The notes beneath the pieces were generated by a model that made no database searches, was not told the origin of the DNA, and worked only from the letters and a program-made list of their open reading frames with translations. Shown here one piece after another: positions 11,378 through 22,532 of a stretch of DNA of 64,000 nucleotides; positions within the stretch are counted from its first letter, which is position 1; each line of letters starts with the position of its first letter. The stretch is from Rhipicephalus microplus (lineage: Eukaryota; Arthropoda; Arachnida; Ixodida; Ixodidae), in contig NC_134701.1 of the NCBI RefSeq assembly GCF_043290135.1, forward strand, positions 4,387,001-4,451,000, in the 5' to 3' direction. The position numbers and the translations under genes were made by a program.

Positions 11378-11944
11378 TTAGGTTAGGTTAGGTTAGGTTA
11401 AGTTAGGGTAGGTTAGGTTAGGTTTGGTTAGGTTAGGTTAGGTTAGGTTAGATTAGGTTAGGTTGGGTTGAGTTGGGTTAGGTTAGGTTAGGTTAGGTTG
11501 GGTTAGGTTAGGTTAGGTTAGGTTAGGTTAGGTTGGGTTAGGTTACGTTAGGTTAGGTTAGGTTAGGTTACGTTAGGTTAGGTTAGGTAAGGATAATTTG
11601 GTTAGGTTAGGTAAGGTTAGGTTAGGTTAGGTTAGGTTGGGTTGGGTGTTGTTGGGTTGGGTTGGGTTGGGTTAGGTTGGGTTAGGTTAGGTTAGGTTAC
11701 GTTAGGTTAGGTTAGGTTAGGTTAGGTTACGTTAGGTTATGTTAGGTTAGGTTAGGTTACGTTAGGTTAGGTTAGGTCAGGTAAGGTTAGGTTACGTTAG
11801 AATAGGTTAGGTTAGGTTAGGTTACGTTAGGTTAGGTTAGGTTAGGTTAGGTTAGGTTTGGTTAGGTTAGGTTAGGTTAGGTTAGGTTAGGTTAGGTTAG
11901 GTAAGGTTAGGTTAGGTTAGGTTAGGTTAGGTTACGTTAGGTTA
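11378..11944 (+). repeat. Degenerate TTAGG tract 8 (long class)
   Basis: A 567-bp tract with the AAGGATAATTTGG landmark at about 11588, the GGG cluster after it, and one GTCAGGTAAGG module. It ends in a long stretch of perfect TTAGG near 11860-11900. Confidence 0.95.
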
Positions 11945-12623
11945 AGGTATGAACCGTCGTAAAACCGCATTAAACAATGTCACTAAGTGAGATGCAGTGT
12001 TTTTCACCTTTACAAGTTGGGAACTGCGATATCTAATGTGAAAGCGCTTGAAACGGTCGTATTGTTGTAGAAAGCTATGTAAAGTAGCGAGTAAAACGTT
12101 TTCTAACGATAGAAGTGCGAAGGTTATGTTAGGTTGAGTTATGTTAGTTTAAGCTAGGTAGCGTCGTGAAACCACCAAAAACGACGTCATCTAACGAGAT
12201 AGTGTTGTTTTATTGCGAGTACGAAACTGCGATAGGTGAAATGTTGTGAAAGCACACAAAACGGCATGAACAAGCCAAATACTGCGTGTTGTACCGTTAC
12301 AAGTGCGAAACTGCTATGTTGTGATATTCTCGTTAAAGCGCATGCAAGCATCGTGAAACCTTAAAGAACAATGTCATTTAGCGAGAGACAGCGTTCTGTA
12401 GTGTAATAAGTTGGTGAAAAACTGTGAGGTTATGCAAATATCGTATTTGTGAACGAAACAGTGTAATAGAGCGTTTTTAGATACAAGTGCGAATGTTAGG
12501 TTAGGTTAAGATATGTACCGTCGTAAAACCGCATTAAACAATGTCACTTAGTGAGATGCAGTGTTTTTCACCATTACAAGTCGGGAACTGCGATATCTAA
12601 TGTGAAAGCGCTTGCAACCGTCG
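11945..12623 (+). repeat. Complex satellite block 8, one ABC trimer plus truncated A
   Basis: A 679-bp block whose A carries CACTAAGTGAG in place of CACTTAGTGAG and AAAGCTATG in place of AAAGCAATG. Both marks are shared with block 11. Confidence 0.9.
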
Positions 12624-13340
12624 TTAGGTTAGGTTAGGTTAGGTTAGGTTAGGTTAGGTTGGGTTAGGTTAGGTTAGGTTAGGTTACGTTAGGTTAGGTT
12701 AGGTTACGTTAGGTTAGGTTAGGTTAGGTTACGTTAGGTTAGGTTAGGTTAGGTAAGGATAATTTGGTTAGGTTAGGTAAGGTTAGGTTAGGTTAGGTTA
12801 GGTTGGGTTGGGTGTTGTTGGGTTGGGTTGGGTTGGGTTAGGTTGGGTTAGGTTAGGTTAGGTTACGTTAGGTTAGGTTAGGTTAGGTTAGGTTACGTTA
12901 GGTTATGTTAGGTTAGGTTAGGTTACGTTAGGTTAGGTTAGGTCAGGTAAGGTTAGGTTACGTTAGAATAGGTTAGGTTAGGTTAGGTTACGTTAGGTTA
13001 GGTTAGGTTAGGTTAGGTTTGGTTAGGTTAGGTTAGGTTAGGTTATGTTAGGTTAGGTTAGGTTACGTTAGGTTAGGTTAGGTCAGGTAAGGTTAGGTTA
13101 CGTTAGAATAGGTTAGGTTAGGTTAGGTTACGTTAGGTTAGGTTAGGTTAGGTTAGGTTTGGTTAGGTTAGGTTAGGTTGGGTTGGGTTAGGTCAGGTTA
13201 GGTTGGGTTAGGTTAGGTTAGGTTAGGTTGGGTTAGGTTAGTTTAGGTTAGGTTAGGTTATGTTAGGTTGGGTTGGGTTGGGTTAGGTTAGGTTAGGTTA
13301 GGTAAGGTTAGGTTAGGTTAGGTTAGGTTACGTTAGGTTA
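12624..13340 (+). repeat. Degenerate TTAGG tract 9 (long class)
   Basis: A 717-bp tract. It has the AAGGATAATTTGG landmark at about 12765, a potential G-quadruplex at 12805-12837, and two GTCAGGTAAGG modules. Confidence 0.95.
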
Positions 13341-14575
13341 AGGTATGAACCGTCGTAAAACCTCATTAAACAATGTCACTTAGTGAGATGCAGTGTTTTT
13401 CACCTTTACAAGTTGGGAACTGCGATATCTAATGTGAAAGCGCTTGAAACGGTCGTAATGTTGTAGAAAGCAATGTAAAGTAGCGAGTAAAACGTTGTCT
13501 AACGATAGAAGTGCGAAGGTTATGTTAGGTTGAGTTATGTTAGTTTAAGCTAGGTAGCGTCGTGAAACCACCAAAAACGACGTCATCTAACGAGATAGTG
13601 TTGTTTTATTGCGAGTATTAAACTGCGATAGGTGAAATGTTGTGAAAGCACACAAAATGGCATGAACAAGCCAAATACTGCGTGTTCTATCGTTACAAGT
13701 GCGAAACTGCTAAATTGTGATATTCTCGTTAAAGCGCTTGCAGGCATCGTGAAACCTTAAAGAATCATGTCATTTAGCGAGAGACAGCGTTCTGTACTGT
13801 AATAAGTTGGTGAAAAACTGCGAGGTCATGCAAATATCGTAATTGTGAACGAAACAGTGTAATAGAGAGTTTTGAGATACAAGCGCGAATGTTGGGTTAG
13901 GTTAAGATATGAACCGTCGTAAAACCGCATTAAACAATATCACTTTGTGAGATGCAGTGTTTTTCACCATTACAAGTCGGGAACTGCGATATCTGATGTG
14001 AAAGCGCATGAAACCATCGAAATGTTGTAGAGAGCATTGTAAAGTAGCGAGTAAAACGTTTTCTAACGATAGAAATGCGAAGGTTATATTAGGTTGAGTT
14101 ATGTTAGTTTAAGCTATGTAGCGTCATGAGACCACCAAAAACGACGTCATCTAACGAGATAGTGTTGTTTTATTGCATGTACGAAACTGCAATAGGTGAA
14201 ATGTTGTGAAAGTACACAAAACGGCATAAACAAGCCAGATACTGCGTGTTGTACCGTTACAAGTGCGAAACTGCTAAAATGTGATATTCACGCATGCAAG
14301 CATCGTGAAACCTTAAAGAACGATGTCATTTAGCGAGATACAGCGTTCTGTACTGCAATAAGTTGGTGAAAAACTGTGAGGTTATGCAAATATCGTAATT
14401 GTGAACGAAACAGTGTAATAGAGCGTTTTTCAATACAAGTGCGAATGTTAGGTTAAGTTAAGATATGAACCATCGTAAAACCGCAATAAACAATGTCACT
14501 TAGTGAGATGCAGTGTTTTTCACCTCTAAAAGTCGGGAGCTGCGATTTCTAATGTGAAAGCGCTTGCAAACGTCG
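13341..14575 (+). repeat. Complex satellite block 9, two ABC trimers plus truncated A
   Basis: Second copy of block 6. It differs by single bases such as CTGCGAGGTC near 13818 for CTGTGAGGTC, and by CCTTAAAG near 14310 for CCTTGAAG. Confidence 0.9.
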
Positions 14576-14753
14576 TTAGGTTAGGTTAGGTTAGGTTAGG
14601 TTACGTTAGGTTAGGTTAGGTTAGGTTTGGTTAGGTTAGGTTAGGTTAGGTTAGGTTGGGTTAGGTTAGGTTAGGTTTGGTTAGATTAGGTTAGGTTAGG
14701 TTGGGTTAGGTAAGGTTAGGTTAGGTTGGGTTAGGTTAGGTTAGGTTAGGTTA
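14576..14753 (+). repeat. Degenerate TTAGG tract 10 (short class)
   Basis: A 178-bp copy of tract 7 at offset 4,325. Confidence 0.95.
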
Positions 14754-15702
14754 AGATATGAACCGCGCTAAAACCGCATTAAACAATGTCACTTAGTGGG
14801 ATGCTGTGTTTTTCACCATTACAATCGAAACTGCTTTATTGTGATATTCTCGTTAAAGCGCATGCAAGTATCGTGAAACCTTAAAGAACGATGTAAATTA
14901 GCGAGATACAGCGTTCTGTACTGTAATAAGTTGGTGAGAAACTGTGAGGTCAAGCAAATATCGTAATTGTAAACGAAACAGTGTAGTTGAGCGTAATTAG
15001 ATAAAAGTGCGAATGTTAGGTTAGGTTGAGATATCAACCGTCGTAAAACCGCATTAAACAATGTCACTTAGTGAGATGTAGTGTTTTTCAACATTACAAG
15101 TCGGGAACTACGATATCTAATGTGAAAGCGCATGAAACCGTCGTAATCTTGTAGAAAACATTGTAAAGTTGCGAGTGAAACGTTTTCTAACGATAGAAGT
15201 GCGAAGGTTAGGCTAGGTTAGGTTAGTTTAAGCTAGGTAGCGTCGTGAAACTACCAAAAACGACGTCATCTAACGAGATAGTGTTGTTTTATTGCGAGTA
15301 TTAAACTGCGATAGTTGAAATGTTGTGAAAGCACACAAAATGGCATGAACAAGCCAAATACTGCGTGTTCTATCGTTACAAGTGCGAAACTGCTAAATTG
15401 GGATATTCTCGTTAAAGCGCATGCAAGCATCGTGAAACCTTAAAGAACAATGTCATTTAGCGAGATACAGCGTTCTGTACTGCAATAAGTTTGTGAAAAA
15501 CTGTGAGGTTATGCAAATATCGTAATTGTGAGCGAAACAGTGTAATAGAGCGTTTTTATATACAAGTGCGAATGTTAGGTTAGGTTAAGATATGAACCGT
15601 CGTAAAACCGCATTAAACAATGTCACTTAGTGAGATGCAGTGTTTTTCACCATTACAAGTCGGGAACTGCGATATCTAATGTGAAAGCGCTTGCAACCGT
15701 CG
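14754..15702 (+). repeat. Complex satellite block 10, A-C fusion, one ABC trimer and truncated A
   Basis: Copy of block 7 with the same ATTACAA fusion near 14819. The 82-codon minus-strand open frame across the fusion is identical in both copies, which shows how recent the duplication is. Confidence 0.9.
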
Positions 15703-16274
15703 TTAGGTTAGGTTAGGTTAGGTTAAGTTAGGGTAGGTTAGGTTAGGTTTGGTTAGGTTAGGTTAGGTTAGGTTAGATTAGGTTAGGTTGGGTTGAGTTG
15801 GGTTAGGTTAGGTTAGGTTAGGTTGGGTTAGGTTAGGTTAGGTTAGGTTAGGTTAGGTTGGGTTAGGTTACGTTAGGTTAGGTTAGGTTAGGTTACGTTA
15901 GGTTAGGTTAGGTAAGGATAATTTGGTTAGGTTAGGTAAGGTTAGGTTAGGTTAGGTTAGGTTGGGTTGGGTGTTGTTGGGTTGGGTTGGGTTGGGTTAG
16001 GTTGGGTTAGGTTAGGTTAGGTTACGTTAGGTTAGGTTAGGTTAGGTTAGGTTACGTTAGGTTATGTTAGGTTAGGTTAGGTTACGTTAGGTTAGGTTAG
16101 GTCAGGTAAGGTTAGGTTACGTTAGAATAGGTTAGGTTAGGTTAGGTTACGTTAGGTTAGGTTAGGTTAGGTTAGGTTAGGTTTGGTTAGGTTAGGTTAG
16201 GTTAGGTTAGGTTAGGTTAGGTTAGGTTAGGTAAGGTTAGGTTAGGTTAGGTTAGGTTAGGTTACGTTAGGTTA
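15703..16274 (+). repeat. Degenerate TTAGG tract 11 (long class)
   Basis: Copy of tract 8 with one extra TTAGG pentamer (572 against 567 bp), which changes the higher-order offset from 4,325 to 4,330. Confidence 0.95.
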
Positions 16275-16953
16275 AGGTATGAACCGTCGTAAAACCGCAT
16301 TAAACAATGTCACTAAGTGAGATGCAGTGTTTTTCACCTTTACAAGTTGGGAACTGCGATATCTAATGTGAAAGCGCTTGAAACGGTCGTATTGTTGTAG
16401 AAAGCTATGTAAAGTAGCGAGTAAAACGTTTTCTAACGATAGAAGTGCGAAGGTTATGTTAGGTTGAGTTATGTTAGTTTAAGCTAGGTAGCGTCGTGAA
16501 ACCACCAAAAACGACGTCATCTAACGAGATAGTGTTGTTTTATTGCGAGTACGAAACTGCGATAGGTGAAATGTTGTGAAAGCACACAAAACGGCATGAA
16601 CAAGCCAAATACTGCGTGTTGTACCGTTACAAGTGCGAAACTGCTATGTTGTGATATTCTCGTTAAAGCGCATGCAAGCATCGTGAAACCTTAAAGAACA
16701 ATGTCATTTAGCGAGAGACAGCGTTCTGTAGTGTAATAAGTTGGTGAAAAACTGTGAGGTTATGCAAATATCGTATTTGTGAACGAAACAGTGTAATAGA
16801 GCGTTTTTAGATACAAGTGCGAATGTTAGGTTAGGTTAAGATATGTACCGTCGTAAAACCGCATTAAACAATGTCACTTAGTGAGATGCAGTGTTTTTCA
16901 CCATTACAAGTCGGGAACTGCGATATCTAATGTGAAAGCGCTTGCAACCGTCG
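16275..16953 (+). repeat. Complex satellite block 11, one ABC trimer plus truncated A
   Basis: Copy of block 8, keeping its CACTAAGTGAG and GTAGTGTAATAAG marks. Confidence 0.9.
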
Positions 16954-17670
16954 TTAGGTTAGGTTAGGTTAGGTTAGGTTAGGTTAGGTTGGGTTAGGTT
17001 AGGTTAGGTTAGGTTACGTTAGGTTAGGTTAGGTTACGTTAGGTTAGGTTAGGTTAGGTTACGTTAGGTTAGGTTAGGTTAGGTAAGGATAATTTGGTTA
17101 GGTTAGGTAAGGTTAGGTTAGGTTAGGTTAGGTTGGGTTGGGTGTTGTTGGGTTGGGTTGGGTTGGGTTAGGTTGGGTTAGGTTAGGTTAGGTTACGTTA
17201 GGTTAGGTTAGGTTAGGTTAGGTTACGTTAGGTTATGTTAGGTTAGGTTAGGTTACGTTAGGTTAGGTTAGGTCAGGTAAGGTTAGGTTACGTTAGAATA
17301 GGTTAGGTTAGGTTAGGTTACGTTAGGTTAGGTTAGGTTAGGTTAGGTTTGGTTAGGTTAGGTTAGGTTAGGTTATGTTAGGTTAGGTTAGGTTACGTTA
17401 GGTTAGGTTAGGTCAGGTAAGGTTAGGTTACGTTAGAATAGGTTAGGTTAGGTTAGGTTACGTTAGGTTAGGTTAGGTTAGGTTAGGTTTGGTTAGGTTA
17501 GGTTAGGTTGGGTTGGGTTAGGTCAGGTTAGGTTGGGTTAGGTTAGGTTAGGTTAGGTTGGGTTAGGTTAGTTTAGGTTAGGTTAGGTTATGTTAGGTTG
17601 GGTTGGGTTGGGTTAGGTTAGGTTAGGTTAGGTAAGGTTAGGTTAGGTTAGGTTAGGTTACGTTAGGTTA
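16954..17670 (+). repeat. Degenerate TTAGG tract 12 (long class)
   Basis: Copy of tract 9, equal in length at 717 bp. Confidence 0.95.
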
Positions 17671-18900
17671 AGGTATGAACCGTCGTAAAACCTCATTAAA
17701 CAATGTCACTTAGTGAGATGCAGTGTTTTTCACCTTTACAAGTTGGGAACTGCGATATCTAATGTGAAAGCGCTTGAAACGGTCGTAATGTTGTAGAAAG
17801 CAATGTAAAGTAGCGAGTAAAACGTTGTCTAACGATAGAAGTGCGAAGGTTATGTTAGGTTGAGTTATGTTAGTTTAAGCTAGGTAGCGTCGTGAAACCA
17901 CCAAAAACGACGTCATCTAACGAGATAGTGTTGTTTTATTGCGAGTATTAAACTGCGATAGGTGAAATGTTGTGAAAGCACACAAAATGGCATGAACAAG
18001 CCAAATACTGCGTGTTCTATCGTTACAAGTGCGAAACTGCTAAATTGTGATATTCTCGTTAAAGCGCTTGCAGGCATCGTGAAACCTTAAAGAATCATGT
18101 CATTTAGCGAGAGACAGCGTTCTGTACTGTAATAAGTTGGTGAAAAACTGCGAGGTCATGCAAATATCGTAATTGTGAACGAAACAGTGTAATAGAGAGT
18201 TTTGAGATACAAGCGCGAATGTTGGGTTAGGTTAAGATATGAACCGTCGTAAAACCGCATTAAACAATATCACTTTGTGAGATGCAGTGTTTTTCACCAT
18301 TACAAGTCGGGAACTGCGATATCTGATGTGAAAGCGCATGAAACCGTCGAAATGTTGTAGAGAGCATTGTAAAGTAGCGAGTAAAACGTTTTCTAACGAT
18401 AGAAATGCGAAGGTTATATTAGGTTATGTTAGTTTAAGCTATGTAGCGTCATGAGACCACCAAAAAGGACGTCATCTAACGAGATAGTGTTGTTTTATTG
18501 CATGTACGAAACTGCAATAGGTGAAATGTTGTGAAAGTACACAAAACGGCATAAACAAGCCAGATACTGCGTGTTGTACCGTTACAAGTGCGAAACTGCT
18601 AAAATGTGATATTCACGCATGCAAGCATCGTGAAACCTTAAAGAACGATGTCATTTAGCGAGATACAGCGTTCTGTACTGCAATAAGTTGGTGAAAAACT
18701 GTGAGGTTATGCAAATATCGTAATTGTGAACGAAACAGTGTAATAGAGCGTTTTTCAATACAAGTGCGACTGTTAGGTTAAGTTAAGATATGAACCGTCG
18801 TAAAACCGCAATAAACAATGTCACTTAGTGAGATGCAGTGTTTTTCACCACTAAAAGTCGGGAACTGCGATATCTAATGTGAAAGCGCTTGCAAACGTCG
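17671..18900 (+). repeat. Complex satellite block 12, two ABC trimers plus truncated A
   Basis: Third copy of block 6. It is 5 bp shorter than block 9 because TATTAGGTTGAGTTATG has become TATTAGGTTATG near 18423. The second B starts CAAAAAGGACG instead of CAAAAACGACG. Confidence 0.9.
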
Positions 18901-19083
18901 TTAGGTTAGGTTAGGTTAGGTTAGGTTAGGTTACGTTAGGTTAGGTTAGGTTAGGTTTGGTTAGGTTAGGTTAGGTTAGGTTAGGTTGGGTTAGGTTAGG
19001 TTAGGTTTGGTTAGATTAGGTTAGGTTAGGTTGGGTTAGGTAAGGTTAGGTTAGGTTGGGTTAGGTTAGGTTAGGTTAGGTTA
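18901..19083 (+). repeat. Degenerate TTAGG tract 13 (short class)
   Basis: Third copy of tract 7, one pentamer longer at 183 bp. The right flank is AGAAATGAACC instead of AGATATGAACC. Confidence 0.95.
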
Positions 19084-19473
19084 AGAAATGAACCGCGCTA
19101 AAACCGCATTAAACAATGTCACTTAGTGAGATGCTGTGTTTTTCACCATTACAATCGAAACTGCTTTATTGTGATATTCTCGTTAAAGCGCATGCAAGTA
19201 TCGTGAAACCTTAAAGAATGATGTCATTTAGCGATATACAGCGTTCTGTACTGTAATAAGTTGGAGAAAAACTGTGAGGTCATGCAAATATCTTCAATGT
19301 GAACGAAACAGTGTAATAGAGCGTTTTTCAATACAAGTGCGAATGTTAGGTTAGGTTAAGATATGAACCGTCGTAAAACCGCATTAAACAATGTCACTTA
19401 GTGAGATGCAGTGTTTTTCACCATTACAAGTCGGGAACTGCGATATCTAATGTGAAAGCGCTTGCAAACGTCG
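19084..19473 (+). repeat. Complex satellite block 13, A-C fusion plus truncated A only
   Basis: At 390 bp it is the shortest block. It starts with the ATTACAA fusion (about 19152), then after 19218 switches to a different C variant (TTTAGCGATATACAG, GTTGGAGAAAAAC, ATCTTCAATGTG) that recurs near 32872. This is the recombination edge of the 4.3-kb repeat. Confidence 0.9.
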
Positions 19474-19671
19474 TTAGGTTAGATTAGGTTAGGTTAGGTT
19501 AGGTTAGGTTACGTTAGCTTAGGTTAGGTTAGGTTTGGTTAGGTTAGGTTAGGTTAGGTTAGGTTAGGTTAGGTTATGTTAGGTAAGGTTTGGTTAGGTT
19601 AGGTTAGGTTAGGTTGGGTTTGGTAAGGTTAGGTTAGGTTGGGTCAGGTTTGGTTAGGTTAGGTTAGGTTA
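19474..19671 (+). repeat. Degenerate TTAGG tract 14 (short class)
   Basis: A 198-bp tract with a TTAGCTTAGG variant early and GGTCAGGTTTGG late. Its arrangement matches tract 23. Confidence 0.95.
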
Positions 19672-20334
19672 AGATATGAACCGCGCTAAAACCGCATTAA
19701 ACAATGTCACTTAGTGAGATGCTGTGTTTTTCACCATTACAAGTCGGGAACTGCGATATCTAATGTGAAAGCGCATGAAACCGTCGTAATCTTTAGAAAA
19801 CATTGTAAAGTAGCGAATAAAACGTTTTCTAACGATAGAAGTGCGAAGGTTAGGATATTTTGAGCTAGGTAGCGTCGTGAAACCACCAAAAACGATGTCA
19901 TCTAACGAGATAGTGTTGTTTTATTGCGAGTGCGAAACTGCGATAGGTGAAATATTCTGAAAGCACACAAAATGGCATGAACTAGCCTGATACTGCGTCT
20001 TGTGCCGTTACAAGTGCGAAACTGCTTTATTGTGATATTCTCGTTAAAGCGCATGCAAGCATCGTGAAACCTTAAAGAACGATGTCATTTAGCGAGATAC
20101 AGCGTTCTGTACTGCAATAAGTTGGTGAAAAACTGTGAGGTTATGCAAATATCGTAATTGTGAACGAAACAGTGTAATAGAGCGTTTTTAGATACAAGTG
20201 CGAATGTTAGGTTAGGTTAAGATATGAACCGTCGTAAAACCGCATTAAACAATGTCACTTAGTGAGATGCAGTGTTTTTCACCATTACAAGTCGGGAACT
20301 GCGATATCTAATGTGAAAGCGCTTGCAAACGTCG
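19672..20334 (+). repeat. Complex satellite block 14, one ABC trimer plus truncated A
   Basis: A 663-bp block. It combines the AGGATATTTTGAGC junction variant with an ATCTTTAGAAAAC deletion, a pairing also seen in block 23. Confidence 0.9.
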
Positions 20335-20517
20335 TTAGGTTAGGTTAGGTTAGGTTAGGTTACGTTAGCTTAGGTTAGGTTAGGTTTGGTTAGGTTAGGT
20401 TAGGTTAGGTTAGGTTATGTTAGGTAAGGTTAGGTTAGGTTAGGTTGGGTTGGGTTGGGTTAGGTTAGGTTAGGTTAGGTAAGGTTAGGTTAGGTTAGGT
20501 TAGGTTACGTTAGGTTA
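20335..20517 (+). repeat. Degenerate TTAGG tract 15 (short class)
   Basis: A 183-bp tract whose left half resembles the short class (TTAGCTTAGG, TTATG) and whose right half has TTGGGTTGGGTTGGG. It leaves through the AGTTATGAACTGTC flank, so it looks like a recombinant of two tract families. Confidence 0.9.
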
Positions 20518-21191
20518 AGTTATGAACTGTCGTAAAACCGCATTAAACAATGTCACTTAGTGAGATGTAGTGTTTTTCAACATTACAAGTCGGGAACTAC
20601 GATATCTAATGTGAAAGCGCATGAAACCGTCGTAATCTTGTAGAAAACATTGTAAAGTTGCGAGTAAAACGTTTTCTAACGATAGAAGTGCGAAGGTTAG
20701 GTTACGTTAGGTTAGTTTAAGCAAGGTAGCGTCGTGAAACTACCAAAAACGACGTCATCTAACGAGATAGTGTTGTTTTATTGCGAGTAATAAACTGCGA
20801 TAGGTGAAATGTTGGGAAAGCACACAAAACGGCATGAACAAGCCAAATACTGCCTGTTCTACCTTTACAAGTGCGAAACTGCTATATTGTGATATTCTCA
20901 TTAAAGCGCATGCAAGTATCGTGAAACCTTAAAGAACGATGTCATTTAGCGAGATACAGCGTTCTGTACTGTAATAAGTTGGTGAAAAACTGTGAGGTTA
21001 TGCAAATATCGTAATTGTGAACGAAACAGTGTAATAGAGCGTTTTTAGATACAAGTGCGAATGTTAGGTTAGGTTAAGATATGTACCGTCGTAAAACCGC
21101 ATTAAACAATGTCACTTAGTGAGATGCAGTGTTTTTCACCATTACAAGTCGGGAACTGCGATATCTAATGTGAAAGCGCTTGCAACCGTCG
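20518..21191 (+). repeat. Complex satellite block 15, one ABC trimer plus truncated A
   Basis: A 674-bp block. Its A uses the GATGTAGTGTTTTTCAAC variant and its B the GAGTAATAAACTGCG variant, both shared with blocks 18 and 21. Confidence 0.9.
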
Positions 21192-21853
21192 TTAGGTTAC
21201 GTTAGGTTAAGTTAGGTTAGGTTAGGTTAGGTTAGGTTTGGTTAGGTTAGGTTAGGTTAGGTTAGATTAGGTTAGGTTGGGTTGAGTTGGGTTAGGTTAG
21301 GTTAGGTTAGGTTAGGTTGGGTTAGGTTAGGTTAGGTTAGGTTACGTTAGGTTAGGTTAGGTTACGTTAGGTTAGGTTAGGTTACGTTAGGTTAGGTTAG
21401 GTTAGGTAAGGATAATTTGGTTAGGTTAGGTAAGGTTAGCTTAGGTTAGGTTAGGTTGGGTTGGGTGTTGTTGGGTTGGGTTGGGTTAGGTTGGGTTAGG
21501 TTAGGTTACGTTAGGTTAGGTTAGGTTAGGTTACGTTAGGTTATGTTAGGTTAGGTTAGGTTACGTTAGGTTAGGTTAGGTCAGGTAAGGTTAGGTTACG
21601 TTAGATTAGGTTAGGTTAGGTTAGGTTACGTTAGGTTAGGTTAGGTTAGGTTTGGTTAGGTTAGGTTAGGTTAGCTTAGGTTAGGTTAGGTTGGGTTGGG
21701 TTAGGTTAGGTTGGGTTAGGTTAGGTTAGGTTAGGTTAGGTTGGGTTAGGTTAGTTTAGGTTAGGTTAGGTTATGTTAGTTTGGGTTGGGTTAGGTTAGG
21801 TTAGGTTAGGTTAGGTAAGGTTAGGTTAGGTTAGGTTAGGTTACGTTAGGTTA
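21192..21853 (+). repeat. Degenerate TTAGG tract 16 (long class)
   Basis: A 662-bp tract with the AAGGATAATTTGG landmark at about 21408 and a TTAGCTTAGG run after it. It resembles tracts 28 and 31 in arrangement. Confidence 0.95.
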
Positions 21854-22532
21854 AGGTATGAACCGTCGTAAAACCGCATTAAACAATGTCACTAAGTGAG
21901 ATGCAGTGTTTTTCACCTTTACAAGTTGGGAACTGCGATATCTAATGTGAAAGCGCTTGAAACGGTCGTATTGTTGTAGAAAGCTTTGTAAAGTAGCGAG
22001 TAAAACGTTTTCTAACGATAGAAGTGCGAAGGTTATGTTAGGTTGAGTTATGTTAGTTTAAGCTAGGTAGCGTCGTGAAACCACCAAAAACGACGTCATC
22101 TAACGAGATAGTGTTGTTTTATTGCGAGTACGAAACTGCGATAGGTGAAATGTTGTGAAAGCACACAAAACGGCATGAACAAGCCAAATACTGCGTGTTG
22201 TACCGTTACAAGTGCGAAACTGCTATGTTGTGATATTCTCGTTAAAGCGCATGCAAGCATCGTGAAACCTTAAAGAACAATGTCATTTAGCGAGAGACAG
22301 CGTTCTGTACTGTAATAAGTTGGTGAAAAACTGTGAGGTTATGCAAATATCGTATTTGTGAACGAAACAGTGTAATAGAGCGTTTTTAGATACAAGTGCG
22401 AATGTTAGGTTAGGTTAAGATATGTACCGTCGTAAAACCGCATTAAACAATGTCACTTAGTGAGATGCAGTGTTTTTCACCATTACAAGTCGGGAACTGC
22501 GATATCTAATGTGAAAGCGCTTGCAACCGTCG
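21854..22532 (+). repeat. Complex satellite block 16, one ABC trimer plus truncated A
   Basis: From 22271 it matches block 19 at offset 5,580 bp. The A subunit has CACTAAGTGAG and AAAGCTTTG. Confidence 0.9.

Larger units (their letters stand above)
9016..19218 (+). repeat. Higher-order repeat, 4,325/4,330-bp unit, about 2.4 copies
   Basis: Each unit contains one short and two long TTAGG tracts plus three satellite blocks. Copies start near 9016, 13341 and 17671. Copies 1 and 2 are offset by 4,325 bp; copies 2 and 3 by 4,330 bp because tract 11 has one extra TTAGG. Differences are a handful of substitutions (for example TTACG/TTATG near 9209/13534) and a 5-bp deletion near 18423. The third copy diverges near 19218. 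The left edge of copy 1 lies inside tract 6. Confidence 0.9.
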
